Assembly (NCBI GenBank): GCA_902776955.1
Contig: CACYSG010000014.1
Location: 1-43,411, forward strand
Length of the DNA stretch: 43,411 nucleotides
Reading direction: 5' to 3'
Source of the DNA: an uncultured Bacteroidales bacterium
GTDB lineage: Bacteria > Bacteroidota > Bacteroidia > Bacteroidales > Muribaculaceae
Of this stretch, positions 31,059 to 38,924 are shown in pieces. The position numbers were made by a program, and so were the translations under genes. The stretch's first letter is position 1. Each line of letters begins with the position of its first letter. The notes beneath the pieces are model-generated. The model did not search any database and had not been told where the DNA came from. It worked only from the letters and a program-made list of their open reading frames with translations.

Positions 31059-33266
31059 TTAGGCCTTAGCCATGATGATGTCAAGGATAGCGTTGATGTC
31101 GCTGATGCCAATCTCGCCGTCTCCATCCACATCGGCGCGCTTGAGCAAATCGTCGCTGCGGCTGTCGCCCAGGATGAGCGAGATGACCATATTCACGTCG
31201 CTGACGCCGACCTCGCCGTCACCGTCCACATCGCCCTTGATATACTCGGGCTCCCAAATGTCCGTGTAGACGAGTTTGATGTCATCGAGGTAGCAGCTCA
31301 CCTTGTTGCTGCCGGAGATCTGGTTAAAGCGCAGCATGACAGGTGCCGTGGTAGACATGGGTACCGTGGTGGTCAACGATGACTGGCCAGCCACGGTGAT
31401 TTGACCCTCGGCGGGAGATTTCCAGTTTGCGCCCTTGTCCTCGCTGTAGGAGAACTTGAACTTGGCCTCGGTCGAGGTGGGATTGTACACCGTGAAGCTT
31501 ATCAACATGGGTTTGTAGCTGATGGGCTTCGAGGTCGTGATCTGGGCCGGTCGCTTCATGGCAACGGCCTGATTGCCGCTCTCGTCCATGGCCTCGATGG
31601 CACATTTCACAAAGTCCCACCTGCTGAACACGCCCTGCACGCCAGTAGCGCTCTGGTCTTGGGTAACGGGCATCGTCTCGAAGTCCTCGAAAATTGTCTG
31701 GATGGAGGTATCGCGGACAACGTCAAGGGTGATGATGCCTTGTGTTTCGGTGATATTGTGGAAGCCGAACTCGTTGAAGTTCTTGTTCCACGTGAGCAGG
31801 CTCGGGTTGGTGGAGTTGGTGAGCTCAGTCACGCCGTCAGTGCCGGGGAACGGGTCGCTGCCGCTGTCGCGTTGGTTGTAGCTTGCCCTGAGCAGGTCAT
31901 AGTACATCCTGTTGGGGTTGCAGTTCACCTCGTTCATCCACCATATGCGCCAGTCGCTAGAATCGACACGTGCCACCATCATGCCGTGACCCGGAAGGAA
32001 CCTGTCCCACTTGCCGCTCTGGCGGTTCTCGATGAGGAAGAATTCATCCTGGTTAGGGGTGTTCAGGCGGTAGCCCAAGTTGCTACGGTCCAACGGCTCG
32101 ATGGAAAGAGTGCCCTCCTCGTTGATCAGGGTGGGGATGGTGAATCCCAGCGCATAGCGCTCATACAGGCTGTAGCCCACCGGGTTGCGGCCGAAGTTGT
32201 TACCGCTGCCGCCAGCCATGATAGACCATTCGCCCGGGTTGCGGCTCTCGCCGCCGGTGCCGCTGTAGTCCGTGTCATAGAGGTCGGGCAAACCCAGCAC
32301 GTGGCCGAACTCGTGGCAGAAGGTGCCGATGCCGTTCACGTCGCTGTAATAATTCTCCCATCCTGCAATCTCGGTCGAGCAGGCATAGAGGCCGAAGCTC
32401 ACGCCGTCATGCATGGGAGCGCGGTAGAGGTAGTACATGTGAGGCCACAGGTAGGACTCGTTGTTGCCGCTGTAGTTTGCCGACAGACCTGCCACGAGGA
32501 AGAATACCATGTCCACCTCACCGTCGCCGTCGCTGTCATAGTCGTTGTAGTTCACCAGCGAGTCGGCGGCTTCAAGGGCGGCGTTGAAGACGGGGTCCGA
32601 GTTGGACGTGCCGCCAGGGAAGGTGCAAGGATAGTTGACTTCGACCGGTCCCACTACGTCAAAGACCGGGTCGAAGATATGAGCCGAGTTGTCATAGAAA
32701 TAGTCGCGAACGCTACCCGTCATGCCCACACGGCGACCGTTGAGCGTATAGCCCTGGTAGTCGTGGGTGTTGACCATGTCGTCATAGAAACTGCTCGCGT
32801 CGTCCATCGAGAACTTTTTGTCCGTATAGTTGATCAGGATGATCAGGCCGCGGAACCGGTCATAGTCCATACGGCCGTCGGCTCCCACGCGGCGCATAGC
32901 GCTGTTGCGCTGGCTCATCAGGCGCAAGCCCGTCTGCACTTTAGCGGCATTGGTCAGCCCCTTGGGGATGGTGGTCAGGAAGGCACGGTCTCCCGCGGGA
33001 CGCTGCGAAGCGTCGCGGGCGATTCGGCCGCTCGACACGAGGTTATCGCCATCGAGCATGGCATAGGTGTAGAAGCCTTGGGCATTCTTCACAACGGTGT
33101 ATCCGTCAAGGGTGGTGGTGAAGTGGAAAAACTCGTCACCATGCAGCGCCACCGTCACGGTGGTGCCGTCGGGTTGGGTCACCTGGATGGGCGTGGGGTC
33201 TGCGGGGATAGCCTTGGCCATCAGGCACAGGACTCCCACCATCAAGAAACAAAAAATTCTCTTCAT
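31059..33266 (-). CDS. Secreted M6-family metalloprotease with dockerin-like C-terminus (paralogue 2)
   Basis: The 735-residue protein has a signal peptide (MKRIFCFLMVGVLCLMAKAI) and an N-terminal propeptide-like region. The M6 catalytic domain follows, with the zinc motif His318-Glu319-x-x-His322 in CHEFGHVLGLPDLYD. DSDGDGEVDMVFFLVAG is a typical element of this family ahead of the zinc site. A beta-sandwich domain follows. The last about 65 residues hold two EF-hand-like dockerin repeats (GDVDGDGEVGVSDVN and ADVDGDGEIGISDIN). It is a close paralogue of the gene 42 nt upstream and is probably co-transcribed with it. The likely role is extracellular protein degradation; no cohesin gene is present in this window. 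Confidence 0.92.
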   Translation of the reverse strand: MKRIFCFLMVGVLCLMAKAIPADPTPIQVTQPDGTTVTVALHGDEFFHFTTTLDGYTVVKNAQGFYTYAMLDGDNLVSSGRIARDASQRPAGDRAFLTTIPKGLTNAAKVQTGLRLMSQRNSAMRRVGADGRMDYDRFRGLIILINYTDKKFSMDDASSFYDDMVNTHDYQGYTLNGRRVGMTGSVRDYFYDNSAHIFDPVFDVVGPVEVNYPCTFPGGTSNSDPVFNAALEAADSLVNYNDYDSDGDGEVDMVFFLVAGLSANYSGNNESYLWPHMYYLYRAPMHDGVSFGLYACSTEIAGWENYYSDVNGIGTFCHEFGHVLGLPDLYDTDYSGTGGESRNPGEWSIMAGGSGNNFGRNPVGYSLYERYALGFTIPTLINEEGTLSIEPLDRSNLGYRLNTPNQDEFFLIENRQSGKWDRFLPGHGMMVARVDSSDWRIWWMNEVNCNPNRMYYDLLRASYNQRDSGSDPFPGTDGVTELTNSTNPSLLTWNKNFNEFGFHNITETQGIITLDVVRDTSIQTIFEDFETMPVTQDQSATGVQGVFSRWDFVKCAIEAMDESGNQAVAMKRPAQITTSKPISYKPMLISFTVYNPTSTEAKFKFSYSEDKGANWKSPAEGQITVAGQSSLTTTVPMSTTAPVMLRFNQISGSNKVSCYLDDIKLVYTDIWEPEYIKGDVDGDGEVGVSDVNMVISLILGDSRSDDLLKRADVDGDGEIGISDINAILDIIMAKA

Positions 33267-33308
33267 AGCTTTTTATATACTGATTTCAGTTAATGTTGAC
33301 TCATTAGT

Positions 33309-35540
33309 TTATTTAAGAATGATAGCGATGACAGCGTTCACGTCGCTGATGCCGATCTCGCCGTCAAGGTCAACGTCAGCGCGACGCATGGTGTCGTCGT
33401 CGGCCGAACCGCCCAGGATGATGTCAAGCACGGCATTGATATCGGCCACGTTGACCTCGTTGTCGCCGTTCACGTCACCGGGAATGTCGGTGATGGGACC
33501 GCCTTCTTCGCCCGTGTAGTAAAGGGTGAAGTTGTCGATATAGGTTGCGGCGTTCTTGTTACCGCCAGTCTGCGAGATGCGGAACAGGGCGCCCTGCCTG
33601 TTCTTCAGGTTGAGATTCCAGTAGCAGGTACCGGTGCTCTTGATGGCGACATCCGACGTGGTGCCGTTGTTCGGGGTGATGGCCTTGGTCCAGGTCTTAC
33701 CGTCATCGGTGGAGTATTCAAGGGTGTACTTGGCCACATAGTTGCCGGGGTTGAACACGATCATCTGGGCCAGGTAGAAGTTGTAATAGACGGGTGTCGT
33801 GGAAAAGAACTGGCTGGGCAGTTTCATCATCACGCTGTGTTCGCCGTCGGCTTTGTCAGCACCGGGAGCGCGCACGCCCGACTTGTTGAACGACCAGGTC
33901 GCAAATCGGCCATCGACATCCTGGTCGGTGGTGCTGCTGGTGGCAGGCATACCCTCAAAGTCCTCGACCAGCGTCTGCAACGAGCCTTCCCTGGCGACGG
34001 TGAAGTTGATGATACCGTTCTTCTCGTTGATACCCACGATGTTGTACTCGTTGGGCTTGCCGGCCCACGTCTTGAGGTTGGGCTCGGTAGAGTTGGTGAG
34101 CATCGGGTTGCCCGAGGTGCCGGGGAACGGGTCGCTGCCCAGGTCGCCGCTCGTCGTGTTGCCGGCGCGCAGCAGCTCAAAGTAGTTGTGGGCAGGGTTG
34201 CAGTTCACGGTGTTATTGGTCCACACGCTCACGTTGGTACTGTCCACACGCGTCACGATCATGCCGTGGCCGGGAATGTAGGCGTCCCAACCGGTCTTCT
34301 GGCGGTTCTCGATGGTGAAGAACTCGTTAGGCACGGGGGTGCGCAGGATATAGCCCTCGCGGGAGACGTTTACGGCCTCGAGCGAGAAGTTGCCTTCACG
34401 GTTGACGGTCTTGGGCTTGGCCCATCCCAGTGCGTACCTCTCATAGAAGGTGTAGCCCGCGGGCGTGCGGCCATAGTTGTAGTCCGCTCCGCCGGCCATC
34501 ACGTCCCAACCGCCGGGGTTATGGCTCTCGCCGCCACCCTCATCGTAGTCGGTGTCATAGAAGTCGGGAAGACCCAGCACGTGGCTGAACTCGTGGCACA
34601 CGGTGCCGATACCCTCAACAACGACCGTCGACGGGCTGCTTTCCCAGCCGTACAGCTCGGTTGAGCAGGCGTAACGGTCCATCCACTTGCCGTCATAGTT
34701 GATGTAGTAGCGGGACAGATTGGAAGCGTGAGGCCACAGATAGCCTGTTTCCCTGCCATTGGCGGCAGCCGAGTAACCGGCGACGAGGAAGAACACCATG
34801 TCCACCTTGCCGTCGTTGTTGTTGTCATATTTCTTGAAGTCAATGTCGTCGTTGGCGGTTCTCAAGACATTCCTGAAAATCGTGCCGGAATTGTTGGAGC
34901 ATTGACTGGCTTTATAGGACGTCGTGTAGGGACCATAAACGTCAAACGGCGGGTTGAATGCTCCGTCAGACTGGTCATTGAAGTAATCGCGCACGCTGCC
35001 CGGGCAAGTCACGTCCCTGCCGGTGTGGGGATCGCGCCAGCCGGTGAGACCCTCGGTGCTGAACATCTCGGTATAGAATGCCCGCGGGTCTTCGGCCTCA
35101 AAGTGCTTGTCCGAAAAGTCAATCAGGATGACCAGACCGCGGAAGTTCTCGAAGTCGAAGTTCGACAGGTCTACGTTGCGCTTCACGCGGCGGATATTGG
35201 CTTGTTCCACCGACACCCTGTCGGTCATGCGCTTGTTCAGGGTAGACAGCAGGGCCAATTCGGTGGCGTCACGCTGTCCCTCGTCATGGGCGAGAACCGT
35301 GGTCGGCACCAGCGAGGTGCCTTCGCGCTGGGCGTACACATAGGCGCCGTTCTCGTTGAGAAGCACGGTGTAGTCGTCGGCGGTAGTGTTGAAACTGTAG
35401 AATTCGTCACCCACGAGACGGATGCTCACGAGCGTTCCGTCGGGTTGGGGCATCTGTACCAGGCCACGGATTGCAGGATTGGCAAATGCCTGAATGCACA
35501 TGAATGCTGATAATACCAGCAGAGCGGTTAATTTTCTCAT
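33309..35540 (-). CDS. Secreted M6-family metalloprotease with dockerin-like C-terminus (paralogue 1)
   Basis: The 743-residue protein has the same plan as its downstream paralogue: signal peptide (MRKLTALLVLSAFMCIQAFA), propeptide-like segment, and catalytic domain with His316-Glu317-x-x-His320 in CHEFSHVLGLPDFYD. DNNNDGKVDMVFFLVAGYSA again precedes the zinc site. A beta-sandwich region and two dockerin-like repeats (GDVNGDNEVNVADIN and ADVDLDGEIGISDVN) complete it. It is the first gene of the pair; a weak minus -7 box (TAAATTTG, 35652-35659) lies about 110 nt upstream. The two proteases differ most in the surface loops and the beta-sandwich, which suggests different substrates. Confidence 0.92.
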   Translation of the reverse strand: MRKLTALLVLSAFMCIQAFANPAIRGLVQMPQPDGTLVSIRLVGDEFYSFNTTADDYTVLLNENGAYVYAQREGTSLVPTTVLAHDEGQRDATELALLSTLNKRMTDRVSVEQANIRRVKRNVDLSNFDFENFRGLVILIDFSDKHFEAEDPRAFYTEMFSTEGLTGWRDPHTGRDVTCPGSVRDYFNDQSDGAFNPPFDVYGPYTTSYKASQCSNNSGTIFRNVLRTANDDIDFKKYDNNNDGKVDMVFFLVAGYSAAANGRETGYLWPHASNLSRYYINYDGKWMDRYACSTELYGWESSPSTVVVEGIGTVCHEFSHVLGLPDFYDTDYDEGGGESHNPGGWDVMAGGADYNYGRTPAGYTFYERYALGWAKPKTVNREGNFSLEAVNVSREGYILRTPVPNEFFTIENRQKTGWDAYIPGHGMIVTRVDSTNVSVWTNNTVNCNPAHNYFELLRAGNTTSGDLGSDPFPGTSGNPMLTNSTEPNLKTWAGKPNEYNIVGINEKNGIINFTVAREGSLQTLVEDFEGMPATSSTTDQDVDGRFATWSFNKSGVRAPGADKADGEHSVMMKLPSQFFSTTPVYYNFYLAQMIVFNPGNYVAKYTLEYSTDDGKTWTKAITPNNGTTSDVAIKSTGTCYWNLNLKNRQGALFRISQTGGNKNAATYIDNFTLYYTGEEGGPITDIPGDVNGDNEVNVADINAVLDIILGGSADDDTMRRADVDLDGEIGISDVNAVIAIILK

Positions 35541-35651
35541 TTTTCTCAGTATAATTTCTAGTTTTTAAGTCTTGTCACAATCAATGGGACGGAGCCACTG
35601 TCTAGATGGTAGTGATAGAATGCCCCCGTCGCTATTTTTTATAGTAGCCCG

Positions 35652-35659
35652 CAAATTTA
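35652..35659 (-). promoter_or_regulatory. Possible -7 box of the protease pair
   Basis: The plus strand reads CAAATTTA, giving minus TAAATTTG, which fits TAnnTTTG. No -33 partner at the right spacing is visible. Confidence 0.35.
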
Positions 35660-35769
35660 CAGCAATTTTTGTCAATAAGGGTAAAAAATAAGGTTAAATG
35701 TTGTATTTTTGAGCATTTTACTATACAAATGTGGGACAGTTTGACAAAAAAGCCGTACCTTTGTTAGCG

Positions 35770-35893
35770 TGAAATAAGTGAAATAATTGATAATTAGCAA
35801 AAGGCCGCTCTTTGAATCAGATGTGGCCTGTAAAAAGATGTTTTAAGGTTTACTATTGTGGTGGTTGCGTCGGGACGATGCGACCACCGTTTT
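35770..35893 (+). ncRNA. Candidate small RNA upstream of parA
   Basis: TACCTTTG (35756-35763) is a good -7 box, though the nearest TTTG (35740-35743) is too close for a normal -33 element. The predicted RNA of about 125 nt holds a hairpin AGGCCGC/GTGGCCT. It ends in a 13-bp GC-rich hairpin (GGTGGTTGCGTCG, 35860-35872, with CGATGCGACCACC, 35876-35888) followed by GTTTTC. No reading frame fits. It could also be an attenuated leader of parA. Confidence 0.4.
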
Positions 35894-36040
35894 CATCTGT
35901 GACACCCGCACATTGCAAAAAATTGAATGTTCCACGATTTATTGACAATTCAAGGGAGTTTTGAACAATTCACCCATTTTAACGGACTTTTACAAGGTTT
36001 TTTGACTAAAATATTGTTCCTTTGCACCCGTGAAACACTG

Positions 36041-36300
36041 TGCAAGCCGAAAGCTGTGAAAGTTTACTTTCAAAGCTGAGGCGCCGCCAGTGTTATTCAA
36101 ACATCGTGCAAGCCGAATGCTGTGAAAGTTCACTTTCAAAGCTGAGGCGCAGCCGATGTTATCTAACCATCGTGCAAGCCGAATGCCACGAAAGTTCACT
36201 TTCAAACAGCTGAGGCGCCGCCGATGTTATCCAACCATCGTGCAAGCCGAAAGCCACGAAAGTTCACTTTCAAACAGCCGAGGCGCCGCCGATGTTATTT
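36041..36300. repeat. Four tandem 66-68 bp repeats upstream of parA
   Basis: Units begin with TGCAAGCCGAA at 36041, 36107, 36173 and 36241 (periods 66, 66 and 68). Each unit contains the dyad GAAAGTTYACTTTC and the GC-rich GAGGCGCCGCCGATGTTAT (one unit has GCAGCCG). The later two carry a 2-bp insertion (CAAACAGC). There are no variable spacers. The array ends about 30 bp before parA. Confidence 0.93.
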
Positions 36301-36326
36301 ATTGATTTTTGAAATAAAACACCTAA

Positions 36327-37097
36327 ATGGGAAAAATAATAGCGATTGCCAATCAAAAGGGTGGGGTGGGAAAAACCACCACATCCATCAACCTGTCGGC
36401 GGCCTTGGCCAGCATCGGGCAGCGGGTGCTGCTCATCGATGCCGACCCTCAGGCCAATGCCACATCGGGACTGGGCATTGAGCCCAAGGATATGTCATCC
36501 ACCATCTATGAGTGCCTGGTGGATGAGTACCCGATGCGCAGCGCCGCCATCGACACGGGGATCGAGGGACTGAGACTGCTGGGCTCACGCATCGACCTGG
36601 TGGGTGCCGAGCTGGAACTGGTCGAGAGAGCTGGACGCGAACGCGTGCTGAGTTCGGCCATACGTGATATTAAGGACGACTATGACTACATCATCATTGA
36701 TTGCAGCCCGTCGTTGGGACTGATTACCGTCAACGCCCTGACGGCGGCCGACAGCGTCATCATTCCCGTACAGGCCGAGTATTTCGCGCTCGAGGGAATC
36801 AGCAAGCTGCTCAACACGATACGCATCATCAAGGGCAAACTCAACGCCGGCCTGCGCATCGAGGGTTTCCTGCTGACGATGTATGATGCCCGCTTGAGGC
36901 TCGCCAACGAGATCTATGAGGAACTCAAGGGCCATTTCGGCGACATGGTGTTCAACACCGTGATTCCGCGCAACATCCGCATCAGCGAGGCGCCGAGCCA
37001 CGGCCTGCCGGTCATCCAGTATGACCCCACGTGCCGCGGCGCGACGAGCCACATCCAGCTGGCCCGTGAGATTGTAGCCCGTGGCCAGGGCAAATGA
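36327..37097 (+). CDS. parA: Chromosome partitioning ATPase ParA/Soj
   Basis: The 256-residue cytoplasmic ATPase has the deviant Walker A KGGVGKTT at residues 11-18, the A' motif LLIDADPQANATSGLG, and the Walker B region YDYIIIDCSPSLGLITVNAL. It lacks the N-terminal HTH of plasmid ParA proteins, so it is of the chromosomal Soj type. With ParB bound to parS it segregates replication origins. parB follows 68 nt downstream. The four-unit repeat array lies directly upstream. No clear promoter consensus is visible between the array and the ATG. Confidence 0.97.
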   Translation: MGKIIAIANQKGGVGKTTTSINLSAALASIGQRVLLIDADPQANATSGLGIEPKDMSSTIYECLVDEYPMRSAAIDTGIEGLRLLGSRIDLVGAELELVERAGRERVLSSAIRDIKDDYDYIIIDCSPSLGLITVNALTAADSVIIPVQAEYFALEGISKLLNTIRIIKGKLNAGLRIEGFLLTMYDARLRLANEIYEELKGHFGDMVFNTVIPRNIRISEAPSHGLPVIQYDPTCRGATSHIQLAREIVARGQGK

Positions 37098-37165
37098 CCG
37101 TTGCCCTCCCAGCGTGACCATTCAACAAGTAATCAACAAAACAAAAATATAGACAACCTAGAATT

Positions 37166-38038
37166 ATGAAACGAAGTGCATTAGGCAAGGGCTTGGGATC
37201 GCTGATCTCGATGGACGACATCCAGACAGGTGGATCCTCGGCCATCAACGAGATAGCGGTATCCCAGATTACCCCCAACCCCGACCAGCCACGTCAGAAC
37301 TTTGACGAGGAGGCTCTTGAGGAACTGGCGACCAGCATCCGCGAGTTGGGAATCATCCAACCGCTCACGCTGCGTTCGCTGGGCGACAATGCCTATCAGA
37401 TCATATCGGGCGAACGCCGTTACCGGGCTGCCTTGCTGGCGGGACTGGAGACGGTACCGGCCTATGTTCGCACCGCCAACGACAGCGAGGTCACCGAGAT
37501 GGCCTTGATCGAGAATATCCAGCGCGAGGACCTCAACGCGATCGAGATCGCGTTGACCTTCCGCAAACTCATCGACCAGTACCATCTCACCCAGGAACGC
37601 CTCAGCGAGCGCATCGGCAAGAAGAGGGCCACCATCGCCAATTTCTTGCGACTGCTCAAGTTGCCCGCCGAGGTGCAGCTGGGACTGCATGACCACACGT
37701 TGGACATGGGACACGCCCGTGCGCTCTTGTCGCTGGACGACCCCAAACTCCAACTCAAGTTATACAACGAGACCATCAAGAAGGGACTCTCGGTAAGGCA
37801 GGTGGAGCAGCGGGCAAAACAGATGCAACAGGCTGCCGAGGACGAGCGGGCCGGACAGGGACGCGTAGTCAATGCCAAGGATTATGAGATTTTGCAGAAG
37901 CATCTCGCAGCCTCCTTTGGCGTGCCGGTGAAGTTCACCTGTGACAAGACGGGTAAGGGCAAGATCACCTTCCCCTTTACCAACGAGGAACAGCTCGAGC
38001 GCATCATCAGCATCTTTGACAACTTAAAAAACGCTTGA
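37166..38038 (+). CDS. parB: Chromosome partitioning protein ParB/Spo0J
   Basis: The 290-residue DNA-binding CTPase begins with the usual ALGKGLGSLI motif. It has the N-terminal ParB/Srx domain (ITPNPDQPRQNFDEEALEEL and SGERRYRAALLAG), the ENIQREDLNAIE segment, and a central HTH (LTQERLSERIGKKRATIANF). A C-terminal dimerisation region ends the protein. It spreads from parS sites and stimulates ParA. No full parS (TGTTCCACGTGGAACA type) is seen in this window, only half-site-like TGTTCCACG near 35929. Confidence 0.97.
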   Translation: MKRSALGKGLGSLISMDDIQTGGSSAINEIAVSQITPNPDQPRQNFDEEALEELATSIRELGIIQPLTLRSLGDNAYQIISGERRYRAALLAGLETVPAYVRTANDSEVTEMALIENIQREDLNAIEIALTFRKLIDQYHLTQERLSERIGKKRATIANFLRLLKLPAEVQLGLHDHTLDMGHARALLSLDDPKLQLKLYNETIKKGLSVRQVEQRAKQMQQAAEDERAGQGRVVNAKDYEILQKHLAASFGVPVKFTCDKTGKGKITFPFTNEEQLERIISIFDNLKNA

Positions 38039-38050
38039 CTCTTGTAACCT

Positions 38051-38896
38051 GTGGGCCGCTTGACGACATATCGTAACCGCAACCTCTGGCGCATCGCCGC
38101 AGTGGTGTTGCTGTGTCTGATTGGGCACGGCATGAGCGTTGTGGCCCAGAATGTGACAGAGCATCCCGTCGTCGAGCCGGCGGGTGACAGCGTGCGCGTC
38201 GTGCCGCCCATCCATCGCGAGCGTGTCCCCGTCATCGTTAGTGACAGTTCACGCCTCGCGGGCGCCCATCCGGTGCGCGTGGTCAATGCCTCGGGCGACA
38301 CGGTGGTGTTCGCCTCCATCGATTCGGTGCGCGATCTTGACAATGTGGAGATCCTCATGGACAGCACCTTCACCGCACCACAGGAAGCGGTGCGCGTTTT
38401 CAACCCCGATCCGCAGCGCGCCTTGTGGCTCTCGGCACTGTGTCCGGGACTGGGACAGATATACAACCGCCGCTACTGGAAACTGCCCATCGTCGTGGGT
38501 GCATTCGTCGGACTCAGCTACGGCACATCCTGGAACAACAGGATGTACAAGGACTATTCCAGGGCCTACCGCGACGTGATGGACGACGACCCCGACACGC
38601 GCAGCTACATGGATTTCTTCCCGCCGACGGTCAAGGAGAGCGACCTCGACACCTCATGGCTGCAGAAGGTCATGAAGAACAAGCGGGATTACTACCGGCG
38701 TTATCGCGAGATTTGCGTCATCGCCATGGTGGGCGTTTACCTGATAAACATCGTTGACGCCTATGTTGACGCCTCGCTGGCCCACTTCGACATCTCGCCC
38801 GACCTCACCCTCGACGTGGCCCCCACGGCCATCGACAGCGGCATCACGGGCGGACGCCTGCCCTCGCTGGGACTGCAGTGCGCCTTCAGCTTTTAA
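38051..38896 (+). CDS. DUF5683-type membrane protein
   Basis: The 281-residue protein starts at GTG 38051, 12 nt after parB. It has an N-terminal signal or membrane segment (IAAVVLLCLIGHGMSVVAQN), a variable Val/Pro-rich region, and the DUF5683 core (ALWLSALCPGLGQIYNRRYW, then KLPIVVGAFVGLSYG and a final EICVIAMVGVYLINIVDAYV). The ending LGLQCAFSF resembles an outer-membrane-type terminal strand. Its function is unknown. The order parA-parB-DUF5683-lytic transglycosylase is conserved across Bacteroidetes and suggests an envelope role coordinated with segregation. Confidence 0.85.
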   Translation: MGRLTTYRNRNLWRIAAVVLLCLIGHGMSVVAQNVTEHPVVEPAGDSVRVVPPIHRERVPVIVSDSSRLAGAHPVRVVNASGDTVVFASIDSVRDLDNVEILMDSTFTAPQEAVRVFNPDPQRALWLSALCPGLGQIYNRRYWKLPIVVGAFVGLSYGTSWNNRMYKDYSRAYRDVMDDDPDTRSYMDFFPPTVKESDLDTSWLQKVMKNKRDYYRRYREICVIAMVGVYLINIVDAYVDASLAHFDISPDLTLDVAPTAIDSGITGGRLPSLGLQCAFSF

Positions 38897-38924
38897 TGAC
38901 AGAAACTAAACAACAAGACACAAT

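Noticed and set aside
31401-33293. 630-codon plus-strand frame opposite the second M6 protease
   Set aside because: It is an antisense shadow of a clear protease gene with biased codon use; the translation has no domain-like features.
35929-36037. Full parS site near parA
   Set aside because: Only half-site-like pieces (TGTTCCACG and GTGAAACAC) about 100 bp apart are present, not a 16-bp palindrome.
36041-36300. 66-68 bp repeats as CRISPR or as a minus-strand gene (KVNF...RLAR repeats)
   Set aside because: There are no variable spacers, and the reading frame merely reflects the repeat; similar spurious frames arise wherever such repeats occur.
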